From positions 1,426,001-1,490,000 of the forward strand of contig OY969604.1 in NCBI GenBank assembly GCA_963701325.1: DNA of 64,000 nucleotides. Reading direction: 5' to 3'. Numbering within the stretch: position 1 is the first letter of the stretch; every line of letters begins with the position of its first letter. Shown here piece after piece: positions 1-8,672 of this stretch. The notes beneath the pieces were generated by a model. It saw only the letters and a program-made list of their open reading frames with translations. It was not told the origin of the DNA and did not search any database. The DNA comes from Bog-756 sp963701325. GTDB lineage: Bacteria > Actinomycetota > Acidimicrobiia > Acidimicrobiales > RAAP-2. The position numbers were made by a program, and so were the translations under genes.

Positions 1-164
1 CGGTCACCCACCGCGTAGAACTCCTGGCCGATGCGGACGAGAGCCACCCGGCGGCCGGCCACGTCGAACCGCCGGGCCTCGCCGTCGACGAGGTCGTCGC
101 GCGCACAGAGGCGGGCCGTGACCGCGACGCCGTCGGTCACCGATCCGGCCGTTGGATCATCCAC
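1..164 (-). CDS. Rieske-type [2Fe-2S] ferredoxin of the suf locus (partial)
   Basis: The first ~54 codons of a small Rieske ferredoxin; the rest lies beyond the window start. The readable part (VTARLCARDDLVDGEARRF, then a strand ending in RIGQEFYAVGD) matches the N-terminal beta-strands of NirD/HcaC-like ferredoxins; the CxH...CxxH cluster ligands would come later. The GTG start overlaps the sufD stop, so the two are probably translationally coupled; a second GTG at 140 is possible. In Actinobacteria a ferredoxin of this type commonly sits between sufD and sufC, which supports the call. Its exact role in the Suf machinery is not settled. Confidence 0.72.
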   Translation of the reverse strand, partial: MDDPTAGSVTDGVAVTARLCARDDLVDGEARRFDVAGRRVALVRIGQEFYAVGD

Positions 165-1548
165 CGGTCACCCCCGAGCGCTCGGCCAGCGAACGGCCCA
201 CCAGGGCCCGGGCACCGGGCACCGGGACCAGGTCGGCGATGCTGTCGAAGAAGCCCGCCACGATGAGCTGTTCGGCCCGCCCCGGCTCGATGCCCCGCGA
301 CTCGAGGTAGTAGAGCTGGTCCTCGTCGACCGGTCCCACCGTGGACGCGTGGCTGCACCGGACGTCGTTCTCCTCGATGTCGAGGTTGGGGACCGAGTCG
401 GCGTGGGCACCCTCGTCGAGCACCAGGTTGTGGTTGGTCTGCATGGCCTCCGTTCGCACCGCTCCGCGCGCCACCCGGATGAGCCCGCTGTAGACCGAGT
501 GGGAGGTGTCGGCCACCGCGCCCATGAACAACAGGTCGCTGGTGGTCCGCGGGGCACGGTGGTCCTGCAGGGTCCGGAAGTCGAGCATCTGGTCGCCCCG
601 GCCGATGAAGGCGGCACGCAGCCGGCTGGTCCCCGACTCGCCCGCGAGGGTCGAGTCGGTGCGGAGTCGGGCGTACCCGCCCCCGAGGGCCACCGCGTAG
701 CTGGACAGGGAGGCCCGGGTCCCGATGGTGCTTGCCTGATGTGCGATCTGCCAGGTAGCCGCACCGAGGGACTGGAGCGAGAAGAACGCGAGTGTGGCGT
801 CGTCGGCCACTGCGAGCTCGGTCAACGGGACCACCAGGTGCTCGACGGGTGGCTCGGTCACCCGCACCCCACCGGCCGGCGGATTGCCGAGGACACCGGC
901 GTTGGCGTCGACCAGGATCTCGACCACGGCGGCGGTCGACCCCTCCCCGGCCCGGACGAACGTGCGGGGGAAGACGGCACCGCCGACCGGACCGGTCACC
1001 ACGTGGACGACGACCAACGGATCGGTCACCGTCGCGCCCGCCTGCACGTCGATGACGACCGGGTCGAAGGCGAACGCGTCGTTGAGCAGCAGGAAGTCGT
1101 GCGGGTCCGAGGCGACCGATCCGATGAGGGCGCGACCCCCGGAGTGGTCGGTGGCGCGCCCCACGGTGAGCACCCGGTCGTCGAGCGGGGTCGAGAGGGT
1201 GGCCAGTGCACCGTTGACGGTCACCACGAGTCCCGAACGCGGTCCGAGACCGTCCACGAGCACGTGGACCCGCTCGGAGGGGGAGGGTCCCGATTCGTCG
1301 GCGGGACCCATCTGGGCGGTGCCTGCCGGGTGGAACCGGTCGAGGTCGAGCTGGTCGATCCGGCTGTACCGCCAGACCTCGTCCTTCGGTGAGGGGAGGG
1401 GGGAGGAGGAGAAGGACTCGGCGGCGGCGGTGCGCCTGTCGCGGAGCCAGGGGGCGCCGGGCAGCCCGGCCGCCATGTCGGGGGTGAAGGTGGACAGAAC
1501 AGGAGCCTCTCGCGCAAGGAGGCCCGGTCGACGAGCCTCGCAGCACAT
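157..1548 (-). CDS. sufD: Fe-S cluster assembly protein SufD
   Basis: SufD is the scaffold partner of SufB in the SufBC2D complex, which builds Fe-S clusters in the cytosol. At about 463 aa it has the family length. The C-terminal beta-helix shows family hallmarks: QTNHNLVLDEGAHADSVPNLDIEENDV, here split as QTNHNLVLDEGAHADSVP and NLDIEENDVRCSHAS, followed by DEDQLYYLESRGI. The start is uncertain: the ATG at 1548 has no convincing ribosome site, and an ATG at 1474 (MAAGLPG) fits known SufD N-termini better. It overlaps the downstream ferredoxin start. Unusually, it is separated from sufB by an opposite-strand crotonase gene, so it probably has its own promoter in the 70 bp before 1619. Confidence 0.93.
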   Translation of the reverse strand: MCCEARRPGLLAREAPVLSTFTPDMAAGLPGAPWLRDRRTAAAESFSSSPLPSPKDEVWRYSRIDQLDLDRFHPAGTAQMGPADESGPSPSERVHVLVDGLGPRSGLVVTVNGALATLSTPLDDRVLTVGRATDHSGGRALIGSVASDPHDFLLLNDAFAFDPVVIDVQAGATVTDPLVVVHVVTGPVGGAVFPRTFVRAGEGSTAAVVEILVDANAGVLGNPPAGGVRVTEPPVEHLVVPLTELAVADDATLAFFSLQSLGAATWQIAHQASTIGTRASLSSYAVALGGGYARLRTDSTLAGESGTSRLRAAFIGRGDQMLDFRTLQDHRAPRTTSDLLFMGAVADTSHSVYSGLIRVARGAVRTEAMQTNHNLVLDEGAHADSVPNLDIEENDVRCSHASTVGPVDEDQLYYLESRGIEPGRAEQLIVAGFFDSIADLVPVPGARALVGRSLAERSGVTGG

Positions 1549-1618
1549 CCTACCGGGCTGTCACCTGTGGGCGACCAGCTCCTGCGGGGCTCCCCCGAGC
1601 CCGCCTACGCTCGTTGCC

Positions 1619-2473
1619 GTGACCGCTCACACCGCGCAGTCCTTCAGCTCGGAGGTCCTGGCTGTCGAGGTACACGGCCACGTGGCGACGCTCTGGCTCG
1701 ACCGACCGGAGAAGCGCAACGCCATGGGCCCCGCCTTCTGGGACGACCTCCCGCGGGCCATGCACGCCATCGGCGCCGATCCGGCTGTCCGGGCGGTGGT
1801 CATCGCGGCCCGCGGCCCCCACTTCTCCGTCGGACTGGATCTGGTGGCCATGGCCGACATCGGCCGCCCTCCCGATCCAGGAGACGGCTCGAGGCCGTCC
1901 CCGGCCGCCACGGCCGCCAGCGCCCGTCCGAAGATCCTGCGTCTCCAGGCCTCGGTCACCTCGGTCGCCGAGTGCCCGGTACCGGTCGTCGCCGCTGTCC
2001 ACGGGTACTGCATCGGGGGTGGCGTGGATCTCGTCGCGGCCTGCGACATCCGGCTGGCCAGCGCCGATGCCCTGTTCTCGGTGCGCGAAGCCAAGGTCGC
2101 CATCGTCGCCGACCTCGGGAGCCTCCAGCGGCTACCGAGGATCATCGGCAGCGGCCACGTGGCGGAGCTCGCCTATACCGGCAAGGACATCACCGCGGCG
2201 AGGGCCGAGGCCATCGGGCTGGTCAACTCGGTGAGCCCCGATCCCGAGTCAGTCCTGGCCGACGCCCGGGAGCTGGCCGCAGAGATCGCGTCGAACTCCC
2301 CCCTCGCGGTGCGGGGGACCAAGGCGGTGCTCGCCGCCGGGGACGGGCGCACCGTGGCGGAGGGACTCGACTACGTGGCCACCTGGAACGCCGCGTTCCT
2401 CGGCTCGGACGACCTGGCCGAGGCCATGACCGCCTTCATGGAGAAGCGGCCGGGCAATTTCACCGGCCGGTAG
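1619..2473 (+). CDS. enoyl-CoA hydratase/isomerase (crotonase) family protein
   Basis: A crotonase-fold protein of 284 aa, probably hydrating or isomerising enoyl-CoA in fatty acid or related degradation. The N-terminal strand VATLWLDRPEKRNAMGP and the oxyanion-hole stretches RGPHFSVGLDL and HGYCIGGGVDLVAACDIRL are typical. A DSxLxxARELAAEIASNSPLAVRGTK-like C-terminal region follows the catalytic part. The GTG at 1619 gives the expected N-terminus; the frame stays open far upstream, but that part is antisense to sufD. It is encoded between sufB and sufD on the opposite strand, so it is not part of the suf transcript. Substrate unknown. Confidence 0.88.
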   Translation: MTAHTAQSFSSEVLAVEVHGHVATLWLDRPEKRNAMGPAFWDDLPRAMHAIGADPAVRAVVIAARGPHFSVGLDLVAMADIGRPPDPGDGSRPSPAATAASARPKILRLQASVTSVAECPVPVVAAVHGYCIGGGVDLVAACDIRLASADALFSVREAKVAIVADLGSLQRLPRIIGSGHVAELAYTGKDITAARAEAIGLVNSVSPDPESVLADARELAAEIASNSPLAVRGTKAVLAAGDGRTVAEGLDYVATWNAAFLGSDDLAEAMTAFMEKRPGNFTGR

Positions 2474-2494
2474 GCGCTGCGCGCCCGAGGGGCC

Positions 2495-2830
2495 TCAGCG
2501 CTTGCGACGCCACCACTTGCGGCCGCGCGCCTCGTCGTCCTTGCGTACCTCGGCCAGGACGTCGGGGGCCACCGTGTTGACGATCTCCTCGGCCTGGTTG
2601 AGCAGCGTCGCCGCCTCCTCGTCGGGGACGTCCGGCATCGGCTCGAGAGCGGGCTCGATGAGCGAGCCGTGGTCCCACCCCACGTCGGCATACCGCGGCG
2701 AGTAGGAGGGGCAGTCGTCGGGGCACTTCCACGGCGCGTCGGGGGCGAGATCGAGCACGCAGAAGCGGGCCACCTCGCCCGAGTCGTACGTCCTCGACTG
2801 GAAGTGCTTGCACTCTTCCCTCATCGGCAT
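2495..2830 (-). CDS. small four-cysteine protein downstream of sufB
   Basis: A 111-aa soluble protein that I do not recognise by name. It has four cysteines in the first 40 residues (C7, C24, C36 and C40, the last two as CPDDC), a mixed middle and a basic tail (RKWWRRKR). The spacing would suit a zinc or Fe-S site, but this is inference. It begins 57 bp after the sufB stop on the same strand and is probably co-transcribed with sufB. It could be a Fe-S assembly accessory or simply a structural zinc protein. Confidence 0.75.
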   Translation of the reverse strand: MPMREECKHFQSRTYDSGEVARFCVLDLAPDAPWKCPDDCPSYSPRYADVGWDHGSLIEPALEPMPDVPDEEAATLLNQAEEIVNTVAPDVLAEVRKDDEARGRKWWRRKR

Positions 2831-2887
2831 GGGAACTCCCTCGTCGCCTGGGCCACAGTCTGACCGATTCGGGCACGCCCGGGGGCG

Positions 2888-4288
2888 TCAGCCGACGGAG
2901 CCCTCCATCTGCAACTCGATCAGGCGGCTCCACTCCACCGCGTACTCCATCGGGAGCGTGCGGGTGATCGGCTCGATGAACCCGTTGACGATCATCCCCA
3001 TCGCCTGGGTCTCCGACAGTCCACGGCTCATGAGGTAGAAGAGCTGGTCGTCTCCGACCTTGGAGACCGTGGCTTCGTGGCCGATGCGGGCATCGCGCTC
3101 CGCCACCTCCATGTAGGGCTTCGTTTCCGAGACCGACGTGTCGTCGAGGAGGAGGGCGTCGCAACGGACGAAGCTCTTGGCGTGCTTGGCGCCCTCGTTC
3201 ACGTGGACGAGACCCCGGTAGGTGGTGATCCCGGCGTCCTTGGAGATCGACTTGGAGACGATCGTGGACGTGGTCTCGGGGGCCGCGTGGATCATCTTGG
3301 CCCCGGCGTCCTGGTGTTGCCCGGCGCCCGCATAGGCCACCGAGAGCACCTCGCCCGACGCCTTGGGTCCCATCAGGTAGACGGACGGGTACTTCATGGT
3401 CAGGCGTGAGCCGATGTTGCCGTCGATCCACTCGATGTGGGCCTCCGCCTCGGCCCTGCCCCGCTTGGTGACCAGGTTGTAGACGTTGTTCGACCAGTTC
3501 TGGATCGTGGTGTAGGTGATCCGGGACCCTTCGAGGGCAACCAACTCGACGACGGCGGAGTGCAGCGAGTCGGTCGTGTAGACCGGTGCGGAGCAGCCCT
3601 CGATGTAGTGCACCTGGGCGCCGACGTCGGCGATGATCAAGGTGCGCTCGAACTGTCCCATGTTCTCGGCGTTGATCCGGAAGTAGGCCTGCAGCGGCTG
3701 GTCGACGACCACCCCGGGAGGCACGTAGATGAACGAGCCGCCCGACCAGACCGCCGAGTTGAGGGCGGCGAACTTGTTGTCGTTCGGCGGGATGATCGTG
3801 CCGAAGTACTTGCGAACGAGCTCGGGGTACTCGCGCACCGCGGTGTCCATGTCGCAGAACAGCACGCCGAGCTCCTCGAGGTCCTCACGGTTGCGGTGGA
3901 ACACCACCTCGGACTCGTACTGGGCGGTCACCCCGGCCAGGTACTTGCGCTCGGCCTCGGGGATGCCCAACTTCTCGTAGGTGTTCTTGATGGCGTCGGG
4001 CAGGTCGTTCCAGTCCTCCACCTGCCCCGAGGTGGGCTTGATGTAGTAGTAGATGTCGTCGAAGTCGAGGTCCGGCATGTTGACCGCGAACCACTCGGCC
4101 ATCGGCCGCTTCTCGAATCGCTGGAGGGCGCGGAGGCGGAAGTCCCGCATCCACTCCGGCTCCTTCTTCATGGCGGACATCTCGCGCACGATCGCCTCGG
4201 AGAGGCCCTTCTTGGGCTTGAAGACGTAGTCTTCCTCGTCGGACCACCCGAGCTTGTACTTGCCGAGGTCGAGATCGGTCGTGGTCAT
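2888..4288 (-). CDS. sufB: Fe-S cluster assembly protein SufB
   Basis: SufB, 466 aa, is the Fe-S scaffold of the SufBC2D complex. Family blocks include KYFGTIIPPNDNKFAALNSA, GGSFIYVPPGV, RTLIIADVGAQVHYIEGCSA (which contains the conserved Cys near the scaffold site) and the C-terminal DDQLFYLMSRGLSE. The ATG at 4288 begins the usual MTTTDLDLGKYKLGW N-terminus. It heads the minus-strand suf genes; the divergent neighbour is oligopeptidase B. A short inverted repeat at 4334-4345 lies in the 120-bp promoter region. No sufR-type repressor gene is seen next to it, unlike in many Actinobacteria. Confidence 0.97.
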   Translation of the reverse strand: MTTTDLDLGKYKLGWSDEEDYVFKPKKGLSEAIVREMSAMKKEPEWMRDFRLRALQRFEKRPMAEWFAVNMPDLDFDDIYYYIKPTSGQVEDWNDLPDAIKNTYEKLGIPEAERKYLAGVTAQYESEVVFHRNREDLEELGVLFCDMDTAVREYPELVRKYFGTIIPPNDNKFAALNSAVWSGGSFIYVPPGVVVDQPLQAYFRINAENMGQFERTLIIADVGAQVHYIEGCSAPVYTTDSLHSAVVELVALEGSRITYTTIQNWSNNVYNLVTKRGRAEAEAHIEWIDGNIGSRLTMKYPSVYLMGPKASGEVLSVAYAGAGQHQDAGAKMIHAAPETTSTIVSKSISKDAGITTYRGLVHVNEGAKHAKSFVRCDALLLDDTSVSETKPYMEVAERDARIGHEATVSKVGDDQLFYLMSRGLSETQAMGMIVNGFIEPITRTLPMEYAVEWSRLIELQMEGSVG

Positions 4289-4333
4289 GGGGTCTCCTGG
4301 ATCGGGGCGGCACCGCTCATCGGGCTATTTCCC

Positions 4334-4345
4334 CTATCCAGATAG
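4334..4345. promoter_or_regulatory. inverted repeat in the sufB / oligopeptidase B divergent promoter region
   Basis: CTATC-CA-GATAG is a perfect 5-bp inverted repeat with a 2-bp centre, 46-57 bp upstream of sufB and about 64 bp before the oligopeptidase gene. It may be an operator for an iron or Fe-S regulator; the regulator is unknown. Confidence 0.35.
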
Positions 4346-4408
4346 TAACAACTCGGGGACCCGGAGCGTACCGAGCCAGGTGGGCAGGCGTGGCCGACGT
4401 GCCATCCT

Positions 4409-6604
4409 GTGCGGATGCCCGAGACCCCCCGCCCCGGTCCCGTCGCCACCAACCTCCGCCCGCCGCAGGCGGAGCGCCGCCCGGTGCGTCTCGAGGCGCA
4501 CGGCGACGTGCGGATCGACGACTGGTTCTGGCTCCGGGACAAGGAGGACCCCGAGGTCATCGCCCACCTCGAGGCGGAGAACGCCTACACCGAGGCCGCC
4601 ACGGCGGGGACCGCCCCGCTCCGAGCGGCGCTGTACGACGAGATGGTGGCACGAATCGAGGAGACCGACCTCTCGGTCCCGGCGCGAAAGGGCCCCTGGC
4701 TCTACTACGGCCGGACGGTCGAAGGGAGCAGCTACGCGATCCATTGCCGCCGCCCGGCGCAGGGCCCAGAGGACGTCGAAGAGGTCCTCCTCGACGAGAA
4801 CCTCCTCGCGGAGGGGCACGACTACTTCGCGCTCGGTGCCCTCTCGGTGAGCCCGGACCACCGGTGGCTGGCCTATTCGACCGACACCACCGGGGGGGAG
4901 CGGCACACCATGCGCTTCCTCGACCTCACCACGAGGGCCACGACGCCCGAGGCGATCGAGGACACCTCCTACGGAGTGGCCTGGGCCAACGACAATGCCA
5001 CCGTCTTCTACGTCCGGGTGGACGAGGCGATGCGACCCTTCCAGCTCTGGCGCCACCGGGTGGGCACTGACCCCTCGGGAGACGTCGTGGTGCTCGAGGA
5101 ACCCGACGACCGCTTCTACCTCGGGATCGGGCGGACGAAGGACGACCGGTTCCTCCTCTGCGGACTCGACTCCAAGACCACCTCGGAGGTCCGATTCCTC
5201 GACGCGGACCAACCGCTCGGAACGTTCGCTCCGATCGAGCCCCGGCGCCAGGGCATCGAGTACAGCGTCGACCACGACCGCGGCGATCCCGCCGCTGGCC
5301 GCAGCGCGCGATTCCTCATCCTCACCAACGACGCTGCCGAGGACTTCCGGCTCATGGAAGCACCCGAGGCGACGCCGGGACGGGACCACTGGAACGAGGT
5401 CATCCCGCTCCGGACCGGGGTGCGCCTGGACGGCATCGACCCCTTCGCCGACCACCTGGTCGTCTACGAGCGGTCGGGAGGCGACACCCGGATGCGGGTG
5501 GTCGACGCTGCCAGCGGGACCTCGACCCCGGTCGCTCAGCCCGAGTCGCCCTCGACGGTCTGGGGCGGAGCCAATCCCGAGTACGACTCGACCGTGCTGC
5601 GCTACGAGTACACCTCGCTGGTCACCCCGCGCTCGGTCTTCGACCTGGACCTCGCGACCGGCGACCTCGAGCTGCGCAAGCGCCAGCCCGTCCTCGGCGA
5701 CTTCGACCCCGGGCGCTACAGGACCGAGCGCCGGTGGGCGGTGTCCGATGACGGGACCGAGGTCCCGCTCTCCCTGGTGTACCGCCCGGACCTGGTCCGG
5801 GCTCCGGACGGCCGACCCGTCGACGGCGCCGTCGGATCACCGTGCCTGCTCTACGGCTACGGGTCCTACGAGATCTCGATCGACCCGGCATTCTCGTCGC
5901 TGCGGCTGAGCCTCCTCGACCGCGGGTTCCTCTTTGCGATCGCCCACGTGCGGGGTGGGGGCGAGCTCGGCCGCCACTGGTACGAGGACGGGAAGCTCGC
6001 CGCCAAGCCCCACACCTTCACCGACTTCGTGGCCTGCGCCCGCACGCTCATCGGCGAGGGATGGACCACCCCTGATCGCCTGGTGGGGCGGGGCGGGAGC
6101 GCGGGCGGCCTGCTGATGGGCGCCGTCGCCAACCTCGCGCCCGACCTGTTCCGGGCGATCGTGGCCGAGGTGCCCTTCGTGGACTGCCTGACCACGATCC
6201 TCGACGAGAGCCTCCCGTTGACCGTCACCGAATGGGAGGAGTGGGGAAACCCGGTCGAGGACTCGGCGATCTACGCGGTGATGAAGGGGTACTCCCCCTA
6301 CGACAACGTGCGCTCGACCGATCCGGCCGGGAGGCCGCTCCGCTACCCCGACATCCTGGCAACCGCGGGGCTCACCGACCCGCGGGTGGGTTTCTGGGAG
6401 CCCGCCAAGTGGGTGGCCCGGCTCCGGGCGGCCAACCCCGAGAACCGAGTCCTGCTCAAGACGGAGATGGGGGCCGGCCACGCGGGTCCGTCCGGGCGCT
6501 ACGACGCCTGGCGGGACGAGGCCTTCGTCTACGCCTTCATCCTCGACGCACTCGGTCTCGCAGACGGGTCGCCGATCCCCTACCCCATAGCCGGGTCCGG
6601 CTGA
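4409..6604 (+). CDS. ptrB: oligopeptidase B (S9A family serine peptidase)
   Basis: A cytosolic prolyl-oligopeptidase-family peptidase of 731 aa that cuts small peptides, typically after Arg or Lys. The N-terminal beta-propeller spans roughly residues 60-420 and the alpha/beta-hydrolase domain the rest. The nucleophile Ser564 is in RGGSAGGLLMGAVANL and the catalytic His691 in EMGAGHAGPSGRYD. The block FAIAHVRGGGELGRHWYEDG is typical of PtrB. The start is GTG 4409 or ATG 4415. Its 3' end overlaps the converging membrane-protein gene by 68 bp. Confidence 0.93.
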   Translation: MRMPETPRPGPVATNLRPPQAERRPVRLEAHGDVRIDDWFWLRDKEDPEVIAHLEAENAYTEAATAGTAPLRAALYDEMVARIEETDLSVPARKGPWLYYGRTVEGSSYAIHCRRPAQGPEDVEEVLLDENLLAEGHDYFALGALSVSPDHRWLAYSTDTTGGERHTMRFLDLTTRATTPEAIEDTSYGVAWANDNATVFYVRVDEAMRPFQLWRHRVGTDPSGDVVVLEEPDDRFYLGIGRTKDDRFLLCGLDSKTTSEVRFLDADQPLGTFAPIEPRRQGIEYSVDHDRGDPAAGRSARFLILTNDAAEDFRLMEAPEATPGRDHWNEVIPLRTGVRLDGIDPFADHLVVYERSGGDTRMRVVDAASGTSTPVAQPESPSTVWGGANPEYDSTVLRYEYTSLVTPRSVFDLDLATGDLELRKRQPVLGDFDPGRYRTERRWAVSDDGTEVPLSLVYRPDLVRAPDGRPVDGAVGSPCLLYGYGSYEISIDPAFSSLRLSLLDRGFLFAIAHVRGGGELGRHWYEDGKLAAKPHTFTDFVACARTLIGEGWTTPDRLVGRGGSAGGLLMGAVANLAPDLFRAIVAEVPFVDCLTTILDESLPLTVTEWEEWGNPVEDSAIYAVMKGYSPYDNVRSTDPAGRPLRYPDILATAGLTDPRVGFWEPAKWVARLRAANPENRVLLKTEMGAGHAGPSGRYDAWRDEAFVYAFILDALGLADGSPIPYPIAGSG

Positions 6605-7748
6605 GCCGCTCCAGACGAACCGCTCGGGACGACGGAGCGGCCGCCGACACGGGCGAGCCAGGCGAGGACCCGATCACCGCCGTGGTCATCGACGCGGTGG
6701 TGTCGGACGCGGTGCTGTCGGACGCAGTGCTGTCGGAGGGCACGATGAACGCCGCGGTGCTCGATGCAGTGGTGTTCGACGGCACGGTGGTGGACGGGCT
6801 GGTGGTGGACGGGCTGGTCACCGAGGGAGCCGACCCTGCCGGCGGCGGGGTGAAGGTCGCGATGAACGGGGTGTGCAGCGGTGTCGGCAGCACCACCGGG
6901 ATCGCGTCGACCGACAAGGTGACCGGCGGGGCCCCGAGCTCGAGAGCGGTCGCCCCGGTGGCGGCTATCTTCTGGACCCCGCCCGCGGTGAGCTCTCCGG
7001 ACCACAGCGTCGCCTGGGTGGCCACGGTCGTGGCCTGCACCCAGCAGAGCCCCGACGCGTTGAGGGTGATGGTGAACGAGGCGAACGGCACCGTGTAGGT
7101 GGCCGATGTGCCGGAGGCCGACGTGGTGGTGGCGACGAGTCGGGCGGGCAGGGTGGTCGCGGGTGGCCGGCCCGTGTGGGTGCCCGAACGCGGGCCGGTC
7201 GTCCGACCCGAGTGTCCGGTGCCGGACCGGGATGTCGACCGGATCGTGTCGGTGGTCGTCGTAGCGTGATCGGACGAGGGCTTGGACCGGTGGCTGCCGA
7301 CATAGGCGAGCACCCCGAAGAGGAGCAGGACGGCAGCGACCATCAGGACGACCGAACCCGGCCGGCGGCGGTGGTTCATCGAGTCGAGCGCGATCCGCTG
7401 TGCGCGATCGGCACGGGATCCAGAGGTCCCCTCGCCGCCGGGCAGCTGGCGTGCGGGCAGCGACGCGTCGTCGAAGACGACCTGCGCGCCGGGGTCGGGG
7501 ACGTGCTCGCTCCCACGCACCGGGACCGGCGGGAGCACCCCCTCCGCACCGGGGCGGTCGGGTCGAGTCGTCAGCCGGGCTGCCGGTGACCCGGCTCGCC
7601 CGGAAAGGTGCTCGAGCGTGCCGAGGGCCGAGTGGTACTTGCGGACCGAATGGAGGTCCTCGCTGCTCGGGCGGCGCAGCAGGACGACCACCAGACCACC
7701 CACCACCAGCACGATCACGAGGAAGACGGCGACGAACATCGGGACCAT
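6537..7748 (-). CDS. two-helix membrane protein with a DUF4115 (RodZ C-terminal-like) domain
   Basis: A 403-aa membrane protein. One hydrophobic helix is at the N-terminus (FVAVFLVIVLVVGGLVVVLL) and a second near residues 130-150 (VVLMVAAVLLLFGVLAYVG). The segment after the Thr-rich linker (ITLNASGLCWVQAT, LWSGELTAGGVQKI, LELGAPPVTLSVDAIPV) resembles the DUF4115 beta-domain found at the C-terminus of RodZ, which suggests a cell-envelope role. No N-terminal HTH is present, so it is not RodZ itself. The tail is low complexity, with repeated DSTAS and TTSPS units. Function unknown. It overlaps the converging ptrB gene. Confidence 0.75.
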   Translation of the reverse strand: MVPMFVAVFLVIVLVVGGLVVVLLRRPSSEDLHSVRKYHSALGTLEHLSGRAGSPAARLTTRPDRPGAEGVLPPVPVRGSEHVPDPGAQVVFDDASLPARQLPGGEGTSGSRADRAQRIALDSMNHRRRPGSVVLMVAAVLLLFGVLAYVGSHRSKPSSDHATTTTDTIRSTSRSGTGHSGRTTGPRSGTHTGRPPATTLPARLVATTTSASGTSATYTVPFASFTITLNASGLCWVQATTVATQATLWSGELTAGGVQKIAATGATALELGAPPVTLSVDAIPVVLPTPLHTPFIATFTPPPAGSAPSVTSPSTTSPSTTVPSNTTASSTAAFIVPSDSTASDSTASDTTASMTTAVIGSSPGSPVSAAAPSSRAVRLERLSRTRLWGRGSATRLRDRVRRG

Positions 7749-7840
7749 TCAACCCCGAATCCGCCGACCGCTGACGGGCGGAGAGCGGTTGACGCACCGT
7801 CGTCTCGATCCGGGCGGCGACATCGTCCCTGCTCAAGGGC

Positions 7841-8638
7841 TCAGATCGCGGTCACCGCGGTCATGCCCCCGTCAACGGTGAGGTGGGTGCCGGTGACGAA
7901 GGAGGCCTCGTCGGAGAGCAAGAACCGGATCGGGCGGGCGATCTCGTCCGGGGTGGACAGCCTCCTGAGCGGCGTCCCCTCCTCGAGCCGATCACGGGCG
8001 CCGGGGAGGTCGAGGAGTGGAGCCAGCATGGGGGTCATGACCGCACCCGGGCAGACCGCGTTGACCCGGAAGCCCTCTTTGGCGAAGTGCTGGGCGAGCG
8101 AGCGCATGACGCCGAGCACGCCGCCCTTCGAGGCGCAATAGGCGGGCAGGAACGAGCTCCCGAAGAGCCCTTCGATGGAGGAGATCAGCACCACCGCCGA
8201 CCCCGGGCCGGCTTCCCGGAAGGGCGCGAGCAGCTGTCGGCAGATCATGACCGCAGCCCGGAGGTTGATGTTGAGCGTCGCGTCCCAGAGCGCGTCGTCG
8301 ATGCCGTCCACGCCCATCGCCCCGGACACACCGGCGGCGTGTACGAACCCGCCGATGGATCCGAGCGCGCCGTTCGCCTCGGCGAGCGCCGGCCCCAGGG
8401 CCGCGGAGTCCACCACGTCCACCGTCGCCGCGTGGGTGGCCACCCCGAGCTCCGTGCAGAGCGCCGCCGTCTCGCGGCACCCGGCGGCGTCCACATCCCA
8501 GAGCGCCACGGGTCGCCCGACCTCGGCGAGGGCGAGTGCGGTGGCCCGGCCGATGCCGGAAGCACCCCCGGTGATGAGGACCCCGCTGCCCGGGCTGCCG
8601 AGGCGTCCGGGTGTCGAGGCAGCAGGGTCGGCGATCAT
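7841..8638 (-). CDS. SDR family NAD(P)-dependent oxidoreductase
   Basis: A 265-aa classical short-chain dehydrogenase. The Rossmann motif TGGASGIGRA is near residue 23, followed by an HAAG strand, the catalytic SS...Y-C-A-S-K set (ISSIEGLFGSSFLPAYCASK), VNAVCPGAVMTPM and the C-terminal GTHLTVDGGMTA. Substrate unknown. It lies 35 bp downstream of the RmlC-like gene on the same strand and may end an operon that starts with the hydrolase at 10602. Confidence 0.9.
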   Translation of the reverse strand: MIADPAASTPGRLGSPGSGVLITGGASGIGRATALALAEVGRPVALWDVDAAGCRETAALCTELGVATHAATVDVVDSAALGPALAEANGALGSIGGFVHAAGVSGAMGVDGIDDALWDATLNINLRAAVMICRQLLAPFREAGPGSAVVLISSIEGLFGSSFLPAYCASKGGVLGVMRSLAQHFAKEGFRVNAVCPGAVMTPMLAPLLDLPGARDRLEEGTPLRRLSTPDEIARPIRFLLSDEASFVTGTHLTVDGGMTAVTAI

Positions 8639-8672
8639 CGGCGCAGTCTTCCAGACCGCGTGCGGCCTCGGG

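Noticed and set aside
794..1618. Extension of the crotonase gene upstream of 1619
   Set aside because: This part is the antisense of sufD and carries no crotonase features; it is a high-GC shadow frame.
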